Notes under the pieces: model-generated
Seen by the model: the letters and a program-made list of their open reading frames with translations, nothing else
What the model was told of the DNA's origin: nothing
Database searches by the model: none
In this document: one piece after another, positions 1-5,567 of the stretch
How the letters are laid out: every line of letters begins with the position of its first letter
Position numbering within the stretch: position 1 is the first letter of the stretch
Made by a program: the position numbers and the translations under genes
Source: Candidatus Gottesmanbacteria bacterium
GTDB lineage: Bacteria; Patescibacteriota; Microgenomatia; UBA10105; UBA927
Direction of reading: 5' to 3'
Length of the DNA: 13,353 bases
NCBI GenBank assembly: GCA_016218185.1
Contig: JACREP010000111.1
Location: 1-13,353, forward strand

Positions 1-293
1 CCTGCCGCCTCGTCCAGCTTTTGCGCCAACCCAACAGTGTCCACCGAGTCCACCCAGTCGAACAATTCAACCGCCCGTTTCACTTTGCGCGACTGCACAT
101 GGCCGATCATGTGAAAGATCGCGTGTTGTTTGATTTCGCCCGGCAGCTGCGAATACTTTTCCTCAAATTCTTCAACGTAATTTTCGCCAAAATGCCGAAC
201 TCCATGAGCATATGCTTCCTCTATTACACTAACAGGAAACGTCTTGGTTACCGCAACCAGCGTTACCGATTGAGGAAGAGAAATGATGTTCAT
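1..293 (-). CDS. yggS: YggS/PROSC-family PLP-binding protein, 3' part beyond window
   Basis: Only the first 97 codons are visible; the gene runs off the left edge. The family binds pyridoxal 5'-phosphate and keeps free PLP and amino/keto acid pools balanced in the cytoplasm. The translation shows the family signature: a strand ending LVAVTK with the PLP lysine at residue 17, then the HFGENYVEEF motif and the MIGHVQSRK stretch. The ATG at 293-291 overlaps the stop of the EpmA-like gene (ATGA), so translation is probably coupled; no Shine-Dalgarno is visible. An in-frame TGA lies 12 codons upstream with no usable ATG, GTG or TTG in between, so the N-terminus really is short: the PLP lysine is at 17, whereas E. 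coli YggS has it near 36. The family call is firm; activity is inferred. Confidence 0.93.
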   Translation of the reverse strand, partial: MNIISLPQSVTLVAVTKTFPVSVIEEAYAHGVRHFGENYVEEFEEKYSQLPGEIKQHAIFHMIGHVQSRKVKRAVELFDWVDSVDTVGLAQKLDEAA

Positions 294-1354
294 GATGCAA
301 ACAAATCTTTTGCCGGAAAAAAAAGCGTATCACTAATATCGGTAACGCCGGCAAATAACATAATGAGCCGGTCCACGCCTACGGCAATCCCGCCGGCCTC
401 GGGCATGCCGGTCTTGAGCGCTTCGATAAAGTCCATGTCAATCGGGTGGGCCACTTTGCCCAGGCGCCTGCGTTCTTCTTCCTCAAGCCGGAACCGCTCC
501 AGCTGATCTTTCCAATCCGTCAGTTCGCTATACGCATCGCCCAGCTCCAAGCCTTCGATGTAAAACTCAAACCGCTCGGCGAAGCGATCGTCATCGGCTT
601 TGAGCTTTGCAAGTGCCGCAAGATCTGACGGATACTCATAGAGAATGGTTGGTTTCCCGCGTCCTAAATGTGGTTCTACTTCGTTTAAAAATATCTGGTG
701 AAATACCTCTTCCCATTCTACTGTTTCCTCCACACGGTATCCTTTGGCTCTGGCAAGTTTGGCAATCGTCTCCCGCGTCAGTGCATGCTCCAGGTTCATG
801 TGCGCGTATTTTTTAAACGCTTCGACCACGGTCAGCCGCTCCCACGGAGACGAAATGTCTACGCGCTTGCCTTGATACATGAGTTCCGCAGGATCAGCAG
901 GGCCTTGTCCTTTCCCGCTTCGCTTCAGGTATGCATTGATAAACAACACCAGCTCCTCGCAATCTTTCATAATATCCGTGTAACTTGCACCCACGCGATA
1001 CCACTCAAGGATGGTAAACTCCGGATTGTGGGTGCGGCTTTTGTCTTCGGTATTGCGGAAGCTTTTGGGGATGGCAAAGCAGTTGCCGATGCCCGCAACC
1101 AAAAGTTTTTTGAGGAACGGTTCCGGCGAGGTGGGAAGGAACGCACGGGTCGACTTGCGGTTTCGGTCAAGCAAGGTCGTTTCAAACACGTCCAGGTATG
1201 ATTCCGGCGGCAAACTACCGGTCAAATACGGTGTCTCCACTTCATGAAACCCACGGTCCAAAAAAAATCTGCGGATGGCGGTCAGTACTTTTTCACGGAT
1301 AAAATAGCGCTCCCAAAGTTTGGGGTTATCATGCAATCGCCTCCATGTCTTCAT
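290..1354 (-). CDS. epmA: EpmA-like class II lysyl-tRNA synthetase paralogue (EF-P lysyltransferase candidate)
   Basis: 354 residues forming a class II lysine-type synthetase catalytic core with no N-terminal OB anticodon-binding domain. Visible are motif 1 around EVETPYL (38-44), motif 2 from SFRN (98-101) to HNPEFT (109-114), and motif 3 GIAVGVDRL (322-330). Length and layout match EpmA/PoxA/GenX (about 325 residues), which loads lysine or beta-lysine onto a conserved lysine of elongation factor P, rather than full LysRS (about 500). In motif 3 the residue aligned with E. coli EpmA Ala298 is also alanine (A324), where true LysRS has glycine. The motif 2 loop is about one residue longer than in E. 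coli EpmA. The gene lies 5 bp after the SurA-N-like gene and overlaps yggS by 4 bp. No EF-P gene is in the window, so the substrate is inferred from homology. Confidence 0.85.
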   Translation of the reverse strand: MKTWRRLHDNPKLWERYFIREKVLTAIRRFFLDRGFHEVETPYLTGSLPPESYLDVFETTLLDRNRKSTRAFLPTSPEPFLKKLLVAGIGNCFAIPKSFRNTEDKSRTHNPEFTILEWYRVGASYTDIMKDCEELVLFINAYLKRSGKGQGPADPAELMYQGKRVDISSPWERLTVVEAFKKYAHMNLEHALTRETIAKLARAKGYRVEETVEWEEVFHQIFLNEVEPHLGRGKPTILYEYPSDLAALAKLKADDDRFAERFEFYIEGLELGDAYSELTDWKDQLERFRLEEEERRRLGKVAHPIDMDFIEALKTGMPEAGGIAVGVDRLIMLFAGVTDISDTLFFPAKDLFAS

Positions 1355-1359
1355 GGGTG

Positions 1360-2043
1360 TTACAGGAACCGGAGGATTTTTGCCTTGTCTTTGAGTTCTT
1401 TAAACCACGGCTGAAGCTTTTCGTTCGCCTGATTGCCGATGATTGCCGAGCGTGCCTCTTCCCGCAGTTCGGCCGGATCTGTGGCCACCAGCGTTGCGCG
1501 GTTAGTTGCGATAAAATTATCGATATCTCCGTCCGTAATGACCAGATCCTTGGTGAGCACTCTTTCTACCGTCATTTGCAACCGGATTTGATTTTCAAAA
1601 TCCTCCTTGGTCATGCCCTGATACTTCAAAAGGTCGTCAACGCTCATGCCGCCGCCAAGGCTTTTGACGATCTCTGCCATCTTAGCATCCACCTCCTGTT
1701 TGGATATCCGAATGCCCAATGAACCCGCAGCGTCGGTTACCAGGCGTTCGCTGATCATGCTTTCCAGCATTTGCTTGCCGAAGCGGGACGCAAGGGAGCT
1801 ATTGAGCTCCCAACGGAAAATCGGCCGGCCGTTGACCACAGCTGCCACCACCATCCCTTTGTTCACCCACAGCAACCCCGCAAGTCCTACGACAACCAAA
1901 GCAATCCACACCCAGCGCGCTCTCGGCCGGCCGGCGAGAGCCGGAGAAGGAAAAAGCCCTTCGGTTTTGGCATCAATCATTTCGTGGGGAAGCACGAGTT
2001 TTTTTGCTTTGGACACGGGTCTTCTGGTTTTTTTCTTTGGCAT
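1360..2043 (-). CDS. Membrane-anchored SurA N-terminal-domain protein, no PPIase domain
   Basis: 227 residues: a basic cytoplasmic N-terminus (1-43), one transmembrane helix (about 44-62), then an extracytoplasmic alpha-helical domain like the SurA/PrsA N-terminal chaperone region. That region begins VVNGRPIFRWEL (70-81) and continues with a helix at MLESMISERL (92-101) and the ISKQEVDAKMAEI segment (113-125). Complete foldases of this type carry a parvulin PPIase domain (about 90 residues); here the protein ends soon after the chaperone-like part, so it is probably a chaperone or holdase-like protein, not an isomerase. The start is supported by an AAAGGAG Shine-Dalgarno (2048-2054) 4 nt before the ATG. 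A GC palindrome (1919-1941) encodes residues 35-42 in the cytoplasmic linker. The first gene of an apparent operon with the EpmA-like gene and yggS. Confidence 0.75.
   Translation of the reverse strand: MPKKKTRRPVSKAKKLVLPHEMIDAKTEGLFPSPALAGRPRARWVWIALVVVGLAGLLWVNKGMVVAAVVNGRPIFRWELNSSLASRFGKQMLESMISERLVTDAAGSLGIRISKQEVDAKMAEIVKSLGGGMSVDDLLKYQGMTKEDFENQIRLQMTVERVLTKDLVITDGDIDNFIATNRATLVATDPAELREEARSAIIGNQANEKLQPWFKELKDKAKILRFL
1919..1941. repeat. In-frame GC-rich palindrome in the SurA-N-like gene
   Basis: Seven-bp perfect arms (GCTCTCG and CGAGAGC) surround a 9-nt all-G/C centre. It encodes residues 35-42 (ALAGRPRA) between the cytoplasmic tail and the transmembrane helix, a place that tolerates extra residues. 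It could be a small inserted element or simply GC-rich coding sequence. Confidence 0.45.
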
Positions 2044-2182
2044 GGTGCTCCTTTGTTAGAAACTGTTTCCGAGGGCTATCGGATTACAGTTTCTTACATC
2101 CTCCAACAATCGCTCCGTGAGCCGCGCCCCGATCCGATCTGGGGTAAGGCAACGGTAAGATGTGGAGGATATTCCACAACAA
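2044..2182 (-). promoter_or_regulatory. Structured 5' leader of the SurA-N/EpmA/yggS operon
   Basis: About 140 nt with several possible helices, read on minus. A hairpin with TGTGGA/TCCACA arms lies at 2161-2178. CCCC/GGGG arms pair at 2127-2130 and 2141-2144. A perfect 8-bp long-range helix can form between 2163-2170 and 2098-2105, which would exclude the first hairpin. A two-part hairpin at 2058-2094 (arms AGAAACTG/CAGTTTCT, inner CCGA/TCGG) ends 3 nt from the AAAGGAG ribosome-binding site. Mutually exclusive helices next to a ribosome-binding site suggest post-transcriptional control. It matches no riboswitch or T-box I recognise (no AGGGUGGNACC box). Confidence 0.45.
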
Positions 2183-2188
2183 TGCCCA

Positions 2189-2218
2189 AGGATACCACAG
2201 GAGGAAGTCTATGTGCAA
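2189..2218 (-). promoter_or_regulatory. Candidate promoter for the SurA-N/EpmA/yggS operon
   Basis: TTGCAC (2213-2218) and TATCCT (2189-2194) are separated by 18 bp on minus, in the gap after the FMN split-barrel gene. Transcription would begin near 2182 and give a leader of about 140 nt. The -10 matches the consensus at only four of six positions, so read-through from the upstream gene is also possible. Confidence 0.35.
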
Positions 2219-2237
2219 TGATCACATTGAAGAGAGG

Positions 2238-2651
2238 TTACGAAAACGTGATTTCCCACGGAGGTTGATCCATAGTGGAGTACCGAATCCATTTTGGCGT
2301 CACCTTAAAATACGTCATACTTGGAAGGTTTTCCCACTTCGCAAATGCCGGGTTTTTCGCAAACATGATCTTTTTATATGTTGCAAGCTCCGCACCTTTC
2401 AGCTCCGTTGCAACTCCCTCGTACTGCACAGTGTCCCCTTCTTCCCAACCGATCACAAAGGCAATCTTGGGACTTTTTTTGAGATTTGCGTATTTCCGGG
2501 TCGTTTTGAGAGTATCAAAAATAAGCTCAAGCTCCTGTGTCTGCCCGAATTCCATGACCGCCGCCTCCGGCGTCTCATTTGGCCCGATGGTTGCCAATAC
2601 TGCCAGGTTGCGCTTGTTCATATATTCAAACAGAAACTTTTTTTTATCCAT
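2238..2651 (-). CDS. Pyridoxamine 5'-phosphate oxidase-like FMN split-barrel protein
   Basis: 137 residues, the usual size of small PNPOx-like proteins. The N-terminal helix is followed by NLAVLATIGPNETPEAAVMEF (two strands of the split barrel), a strand at LELIFDTLKTTRKYANLKK where family members contact the FMN phosphate, IAFVIGWEEGDTVQYEGVAT, and the C-terminal YFKVTPKWIRYS common in this family. Members bind FMN or F420 and reduce varied small molecules; the substrate cannot be told here, and it should not be called PdxH. The ATG is 2 nt after the HD gene stop, with AAGGA upstream inside the HD gene's last codons, so the two are probably translated together. Confidence 0.85.
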   Translation of the reverse strand: MDKKKFLFEYMNKRNLAVLATIGPNETPEAAVMEFGQTQELELIFDTLKTTRKYANLKKSPKIAFVIGWEEGDTVQYEGVATELKGAELATYKKIMFAKNPAFAKWENLPSMTYFKVTPKWIRYSTMDQPPWEITFS

Positions 2652-2653
2652 AC

Positions 2654-3385
2654 TTATGTTCCTTGCAATAATCCCAGGTGTTCTCCTGCACGGAGTTGAT
2701 CTTCATAAAGATCTCCTGTTTTCATGCCTGCGCTCACTACCTGAAAAAGTATAGCAAGAGAGGGCAAGTGATGCTCTGTTGCTTCTTGCGTCCGCAGCAT
2801 AATTTGATGAATAGGGACGTGAAGCGGCGGCCGTGTCAGATCGCTTGCATCACTGTCCTGCAATGTGTGGAGCATAGGAAGCAATCGCCGCTGCATATCA
2901 GATTTCGGCGGGTTGCTTCGTTCCGGATGATAAAAAATAAAATAGGTAATCGTGGTCCAGTCTTCCGGGGAAAACCTTCTGTGCCACCCAGTTTGTTCTG
3001 CAAACGCAACTGCATCCTGCGCATGCGTGGGGTAACTCCCCCATCCATCAAGCCGCACATCGTGGAGCCGTAACGCCTCTAAGGATAACCGCTCATCCAA
3101 AGGAAGCGACGGCATGTGACGCAGTCGTAACCGAGTAAGGATCGCATGTAATACTTGCGTTCTGACAATATGCCCCTCATTGTGCGGGTTGTATGGATCG
3201 CAAGCAAGTGAGGGGCTTTTAAACAACGAGCGGGCCGGGCGGAACTGGCGCAAATAGGCTGCCGTAGGAAGTGCATCGCCCAATTCCGAACGGATCCGGT
3301 TAAGAGCGCGAAAGACAGCTGTTAATTCGCTTTCCGGAACGTACCGAGAATCTCCTATTGCTGATCCAGCTTCAAGAAATGCCAT
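2654..3385 (-). CDS. HD-domain phosphohydrolase
   Basis: 243 residues. The metal-binding HD signature is visible in order: His72 (GHIVRT), His108-Asp109 (LRLHDVR), His121 (YPTHAQD), His153 (FYHPE) and a late Asp in DSDASDL (178-182). HD proteins hydrolyse phosphoester bonds, often of nucleotides; the substrate here is unknown. Its promoter carries two matching operator-like palindromes and the gene directly upstream encodes an NrtR-like regulator, so the enzyme may act on a nucleotide or NAD-related metabolite; this is inference from position only. The ATG at 3385 follows an AT-rich leader of about 23 nt with no Shine-Dalgarno. Two nucleotides separate its stop from the FMN split-barrel gene, so both probably form one transcript. 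Confidence 0.8.
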   Translation of the reverse strand: MAFLEAGSAIGDSRYVPESELTAVFRALNRIRSELGDALPTAAYLRQFRPARSLFKSPSLACDPYNPHNEGHIVRTQVLHAILTRLRLRHMPSLPLDERLSLEALRLHDVRLDGWGSYPTHAQDAVAFAEQTGWHRRFSPEDWTTITYFIFYHPERSNPPKSDMQRRLLPMLHTLQDSDASDLTRPPLHVPIHQIMLRTQEATEHHLPSLAILFQVVSAGMKTGDLYEDQLRAGEHLGLLQGT

Positions 3386-3395
3386 AAAGCATATA

Positions 3396-3443
3396 GTGTA
3401 TTTTTTACACCAAGATAATAGTGTTTACTATACACGAAGTCAA
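3396..3443 (-). promoter_or_regulatory. HD-gene promoter with tandem 15-bp operator-like palindromes
   Basis: On minus, TTGACT (3438-3443), a 17-bp spacer and TATTAT (3415-3420) make a good sigma70-type promoter with a start expected near 3408. Two related dyads overlap it: GTGTATAGTAAACAC (3421-3435) fills the spacer, and GTGTAAAAAATACAC (3396-3410) covers about +1. Both have GTGT/ACAC ends and the same 15-bp length, centred 25 bp apart. This is typical repressor geometry; the adjacent NrtR-like protein is the natural candidate, not proven. Confidence 0.7.
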
Positions 3444-3481
3444 TCGGAGAGTCAAGGAGTGAATAAAAGCTCAGCCAAACT

Positions 3482-3521
3482 ATGTATGTTGCAATACACG
3501 ATCGTGAGATATAACATACAT
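3482..3521. promoter_or_regulatory. Symmetric 40-bp nested dyad between regulator and HD gene
   Basis: Outer arms TGTATGTT (3483-3490) and AACATACA (3513-3520) flank a perfect 10-bp palindrome CACGATCGTG (3497-3506) with exactly 6 bp on each side; A3482/T3521 extends it. It lies just after the NrtR-like stop. As RNA it could form an end hairpin, but no T-run follows on either strand, so a protein-binding site or processing signal is at least as likely. Confidence 0.5.
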
Positions 3522-3535
3522 CTCCCGAAGCTAAA

Positions 3536-4180
3536 CTATAGAACCTCGACGTAGGAGAGCGTACGCTTTTTGAAGGAATACGCTTCTGCTGGCCGGGCGC
3601 GGCCGGTGCGCTTTTTCTTACCCGTGTCTTTGAGGATACCAAGTGATAAAATCTTTTTGCGAAAATTGCGTTTGTCTACTTGTTTCCCAAGAATCGCCTC
3701 ATAGACGCGCTGGAGTTGGCCAAGGGTAAACGCGGCCGGCAGCAAGCTATAGACAACATTGGTGTACTCAATCTTCCATCGCAAGCGCTGCACTGCGTAG
3801 GTGATGGTAACCAAATCAGGGGAATCCGTCATGGCATTGTAGGGAATCCAGCGGCTACGGACCGACTGCGGAATTTTGTGCTCGCCCAAAAGCACATAGT
3901 ACGCAATCGCCACGTCATACTCCCCCACTTTCGTCCCGCTGAGCGGGACTTCGGCGGACGGGCTCACCTCGGTGGACGAAAACGTATACAACTGTTCCCG
4001 ATACCCCTGGTCGGTTGCCAAGCCCGGAATGCGCCGGACAAGTTCGTCAACCGTCTGGTCCAGGCTTTTCTCTCCGGTCCATTCCAGAGACGGAACGTTT
4101 CCCTGTTCCGAATATACCCGCAGCGTCCCGTCGATGACGCTGAAAAGTACAAGCTTGATACCGATGCGTTGCAACCTCAT
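3536..4180 (-). CDS. NrtR-like transcriptional regulator (degenerate Nudix + winged helix)
   Basis: 214 residues. The N-terminal part (about 5-115) looks like a Nudix fold: KLVLFSVIDGTLRVY, a helix at LDQTVDELVRRI where the Nudix box would be, EQLYTFSS, and AIAYYVLLG. The catalytic REUXEE residues are missing, as in regulators that bind rather than cleave the ligand. The C-terminal winged helix (about 148-204) is the strongest evidence: FTLGQLQRVYEAILGKQVDK, NFRKKIL, and RARPAEAYSF match the NrtR family. NrtR proteins repress NAD-related genes and respond to ADP-ribose; ligand and regulon here are inferred. Residues 71-87 form a longer loop than usual and include a palindrome at 3933-3949. 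The stop of the toxin gene is 17 bp upstream; a weak TACTAT lies 9 nt before the ATG. Confidence 0.8.
   Translation of the reverse strand: MRLQRIGIKLVLFSVIDGTLRVYSEQGNVPSLEWTGEKSLDQTVDELVRRIPGLATDQGYREQLYTFSSTEVSPSAEVPLSGTKVGEYDVAIAYYVLLGEHKIPQSVRSRWIPYNAMTDSPDLVTITYAVQRLRWKIEYTNVVYSLLPAAFTLGQLQRVYEAILGKQVDKRNFRKKILSLGILKDTGKKKRTGRARPAEAYSFKKRTLSYVEVL
3933..3949. repeat. In-frame GC-rich palindrome in the NrtR-like gene
   Basis: GTCCCGCT and AGCGGGAC are perfect 8-bp arms around one central base. It encodes residues 78-83 inside a loop that is longer than the matching part of NrtR relatives, between the QLYTF strand and the AIAYY strand. This fits a small in-frame inserted element. Confidence 0.55.
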
Positions 4181-4197
4181 GTGCTAATGATAGTAAA

Positions 4198-4467
4198 TTA
4201 TTTGTAGATTTGATTATGAGAGCCTATGTCAACCAATCGAATCATAGTATTGTCAACTCGCTTATAAATGATCCGTATATCACCTGTTATAGAAAAGGCG
4301 CGAAGGCCAAGCTGGTTCCCTTTAAGCGGATGATCTTTCAGAAAAAGATTCTGTGGATTTTGAGCAAATTGTAGAAGTCTCTCCCTTACCCTTTTTACTA
4401 ATTTAGGCTGCGAAGAAATCCGAGTTTTGTACGATTTTATAAACGACGCATGTCGTTCAACAATCAT
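4198..4467 (-). CDS. RelE/YafQ-type mRNA interferase toxin
   Basis: 89 residues, normal length for the family. Such toxins cut mRNA on the ribosome. Recognisable are HPLKGNQLGLRAFSITGDIRIIY (46-68), with the basic and aromatic residues typical of YafQ/RelE relatives, and the C-terminal LVDIGSHNQIY (78-88), matching the usual LxDIGTHDEVY ending that carries a catalytic-type histidine (H84). The ATG overlaps the antitoxin stop (ATGA), as usual for coupled toxin-antitoxin pairs. The last 15 nt before and including the stop match repeat units at the jag-yidC junction, which may be chance because the protein ending is conserved. Activity is untested. Confidence 0.88.
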   Translation of the reverse strand: MIVERHASFIKSYKTRISSQPKLVKRVRERLLQFAQNPQNLFLKDHPLKGNQLGLRAFSITGDIRIIYKRVDNTMIRLVDIGSHNQIYK

Positions 4468-4739
4468 GAATTAAGATCATTCATTAGATCATCTACTGAA
4501 GTAAATCGTTTCGTATTTTTTCCAGCTTCCATGTCTTTCAGTATTTTTTCATACCGGTGAACTGCACGCGGAGAAAGCTGCTCTTCGTCGGCAAACATAA
4601 TAGACATCCCACCGTTGGCAAATTTGTGCATAAATAGGCGAAGAACGTCCTGTAAGGAAGAAAATCCCTGGTCGTATGCCGCGGCTTCTGCTTCATCGCG
4701 CAATTTCTTTTCTACCGGTACCTGAATAATGGTTTTCAT
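4464..4739 (-). CDS. RelB/DinJ-like antitoxin (ribbon-helix-helix)
   Basis: 91 residues. The N-terminal strand TIIQVPVEKKLRDEAEAAA followed by QGFSSLQDVLRLFMHKFANG is a typical RelB/DinJ ribbon-helix-helix DNA-binding dimer domain (about 1-44). The rest (45-91) is charged, with VDDLMNDLN at the end, as in toxin-binding tails. It should neutralise the following RelE/YafQ-type toxin and repress their shared promoter. A consensus promoter ends 8 nt before the ATG, leaving a leader of about two nucleotides and no room for a Shine-Dalgarno, so the mRNA is probably leaderless. Confidence 0.88.
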   Translation of the reverse strand: MKTIIQVPVEKKLRDEAEAAAYDQGFSSLQDVLRLFMHKFANGGMSIMFADEEQLSPRAVHRYEKILKDMEAGKNTKRFTSVDDLMNDLNS

Positions 4740-4747
4740 ATATTATG

Positions 4748-4780
4748 ATTATAATAGTTCTATAATGGTTTTGTCAACCA
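4748..4780 (-). promoter_or_regulatory. Consensus promoter and operator of the toxin-antitoxin pair
   Basis: Perfect TTGACA (4772-4777) and TATAAT (4748-4753), 18 bp apart on minus. Start expected at about 4740-4741, immediately before the ATG (4739). Dyads overlap it: TGGTT/AACCA arms at 4766-4780 around the -35 and ATTATA/TATAAT arms (4748-4766) across the spacer and -10, possible antitoxin operators. Confidence 0.8.
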
Positions 4781-4813
4781 TCACATTTTGTAGAAACCAT
4801 AAAGCGTAAAGTG

Positions 4814-5542
4814 TTATATCCTTGAAGCCGGGCAAAACTGGCTAAGTATACAATGCCTGCAATCCGGCTTTTGCGCTTTACAGACCGCCCGCCCATGGTT
4901 GATGAGGAGATAGGTAGTTTTGAACCAATCTTTTTTCGGAATAACCGCCATGAGCCGCTGTTCTATTTTCACCGGATCCGCATCTTTCTTGTAATCTAAA
5001 GCTGCACGCTCAAGGCCCGCCCTTGAGGCTGAAGGTCTAAAACAGACTACTTTCTTTCCACCAATCCTATCAAGATCAACCAGTCGTAATCGCTGGCTCA
5101 AACGAAGGACATGCGTATCCACCGCAATGCCCTCAACGACGCCGTAGGCATTGCCCAAGACCACATTGGCGGTTTTCCTGGCGACGCCAGGCAGGGCTTG
5201 CAACTCGGCCATAGTGCGGGGAACTTTACCGTCAAATTTTTCTTTAACGAGGCGCGCCGCAGCCAAAATATTTTTTGTTTTATTGTGATAAAACCCGGTA
5301 GATTTGATGTCAGCCTCAAATCGGGCGATATTCGCATGCACATATGCATCAAGGGTTTTGTATTTGGCAAACAGCTTCTCGGTGACCTTGTTCACTGTCA
5401 CGTCCGTGCACTGGGCAGAAAGAATTACGGCGACTAATAACTCCCAGGGATTGGAATATCGAAGCACAATTTTTGCCTGCGGGTACACCTTCTTCAACAA
5501 ACCAATAATGGTTTCTGCTCGCTCTCCCCTTGTGTTTGCCAT
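4814..5542 (-). CDS. nth: Endonuclease III with an in-frame insertion
   Basis: 242 residues. A base-excision-repair DNA glycosylase/AP lyase that removes oxidised pyrimidines. The helix-hairpin-helix LPGVARKTANVVL (117-129) contains catalytic Lys123, VDTH contains catalytic Asp142, and the iron-sulfur loop C221-x6-C228-x2-C231-x5-C237 is complete. SAQCTD (42-47) is also conserved. The usual enzyme is about 210 residues; the extra length lies mainly at residues 159-183, between RLRLV and DPVKIEQ, where relatives have only a short loop. It is encoded by a palindromic segment and avoids all catalytic residues, so the enzyme is probably active. The ATG lies 25 bp from the divergent TPR gene start. 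Confidence 0.95.
   Translation of the reverse strand: MANTRGERAETIIGLLKKVYPQAKIVLRYSNPWELLVAVILSAQCTDVTVNKVTEKLFAKYKTLDAYVHANIARFEADIKSTGFYHNKTKNILAAARLVKEKFDGKVPRTMAELQALPGVARKTANVVLGNAYGVVEGIAVDTHVLRLSQRLRLVDLDRIGGKKVVCFRPSASRAGLERAALDYKKDADPVKIEQRLMAVIPKKDWFKTTYLLINHGRAVCKAQKPDCRHCILSQFCPASRI
4994..5068. repeat. Palindromic element inserted in frame in nth
   Basis: The core is TCAAGG and CCTTGA (5010-5015, 5021-5026) around CCCGC; imperfect complementarity continues outward to about 4996 and 5040. It encodes roughly residues 159-183, absent from ordinary Nth. Both edges resemble each other (LDR before, LDY after; TTGAT and TTAGAT), so a duplicated target is possible. Exact borders are uncertain by several codons. 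Confidence 0.65.
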
Positions 5543-5558
5543 AGCTGATCTTTACAAT
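5530..5558 (+). promoter_or_regulatory. Promoter of the TPR gene, leaderless start
   Basis: TTGTGT (5530-5535) and TACAAT (5553-5558), 17 bp apart. The -10 matches five of six consensus bases and ends 9 nt before the ATG at 5568, so the transcript should start about 3 nt before the start codon. The -35 lies within the nth coding start on the opposite strand. Confidence 0.5.
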
Positions 5559-5567
5559 GATAGCACA

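Noticed and set aside
698..1201. Long plus-strand open frames opposite EpmA-like, SurA-N-like and other genes
   Set aside because: They are antisense to well-conserved proteins and show no recognisable domains or initiation signals.
2120..2200. tRNA-Gln-like fragment (GGGGTAAGGCAACGGTAAG)
   Set aside because: No TTCGA T-arm, no anticodon arm and no closing acceptor stem; treated as part of the structured leader.
4740..4813. Rho-independent terminator after nth
   Set aside because: The dyads lie on the toxin-antitoxin promoter and no stem with a following T-run is present.
5304..5567. N-terminal extension of the TPR protein
   Set aside because: The open frame there is antisense to conserved nth codons; a -10 element and the membrane-protein start favour the ATG at 5568.
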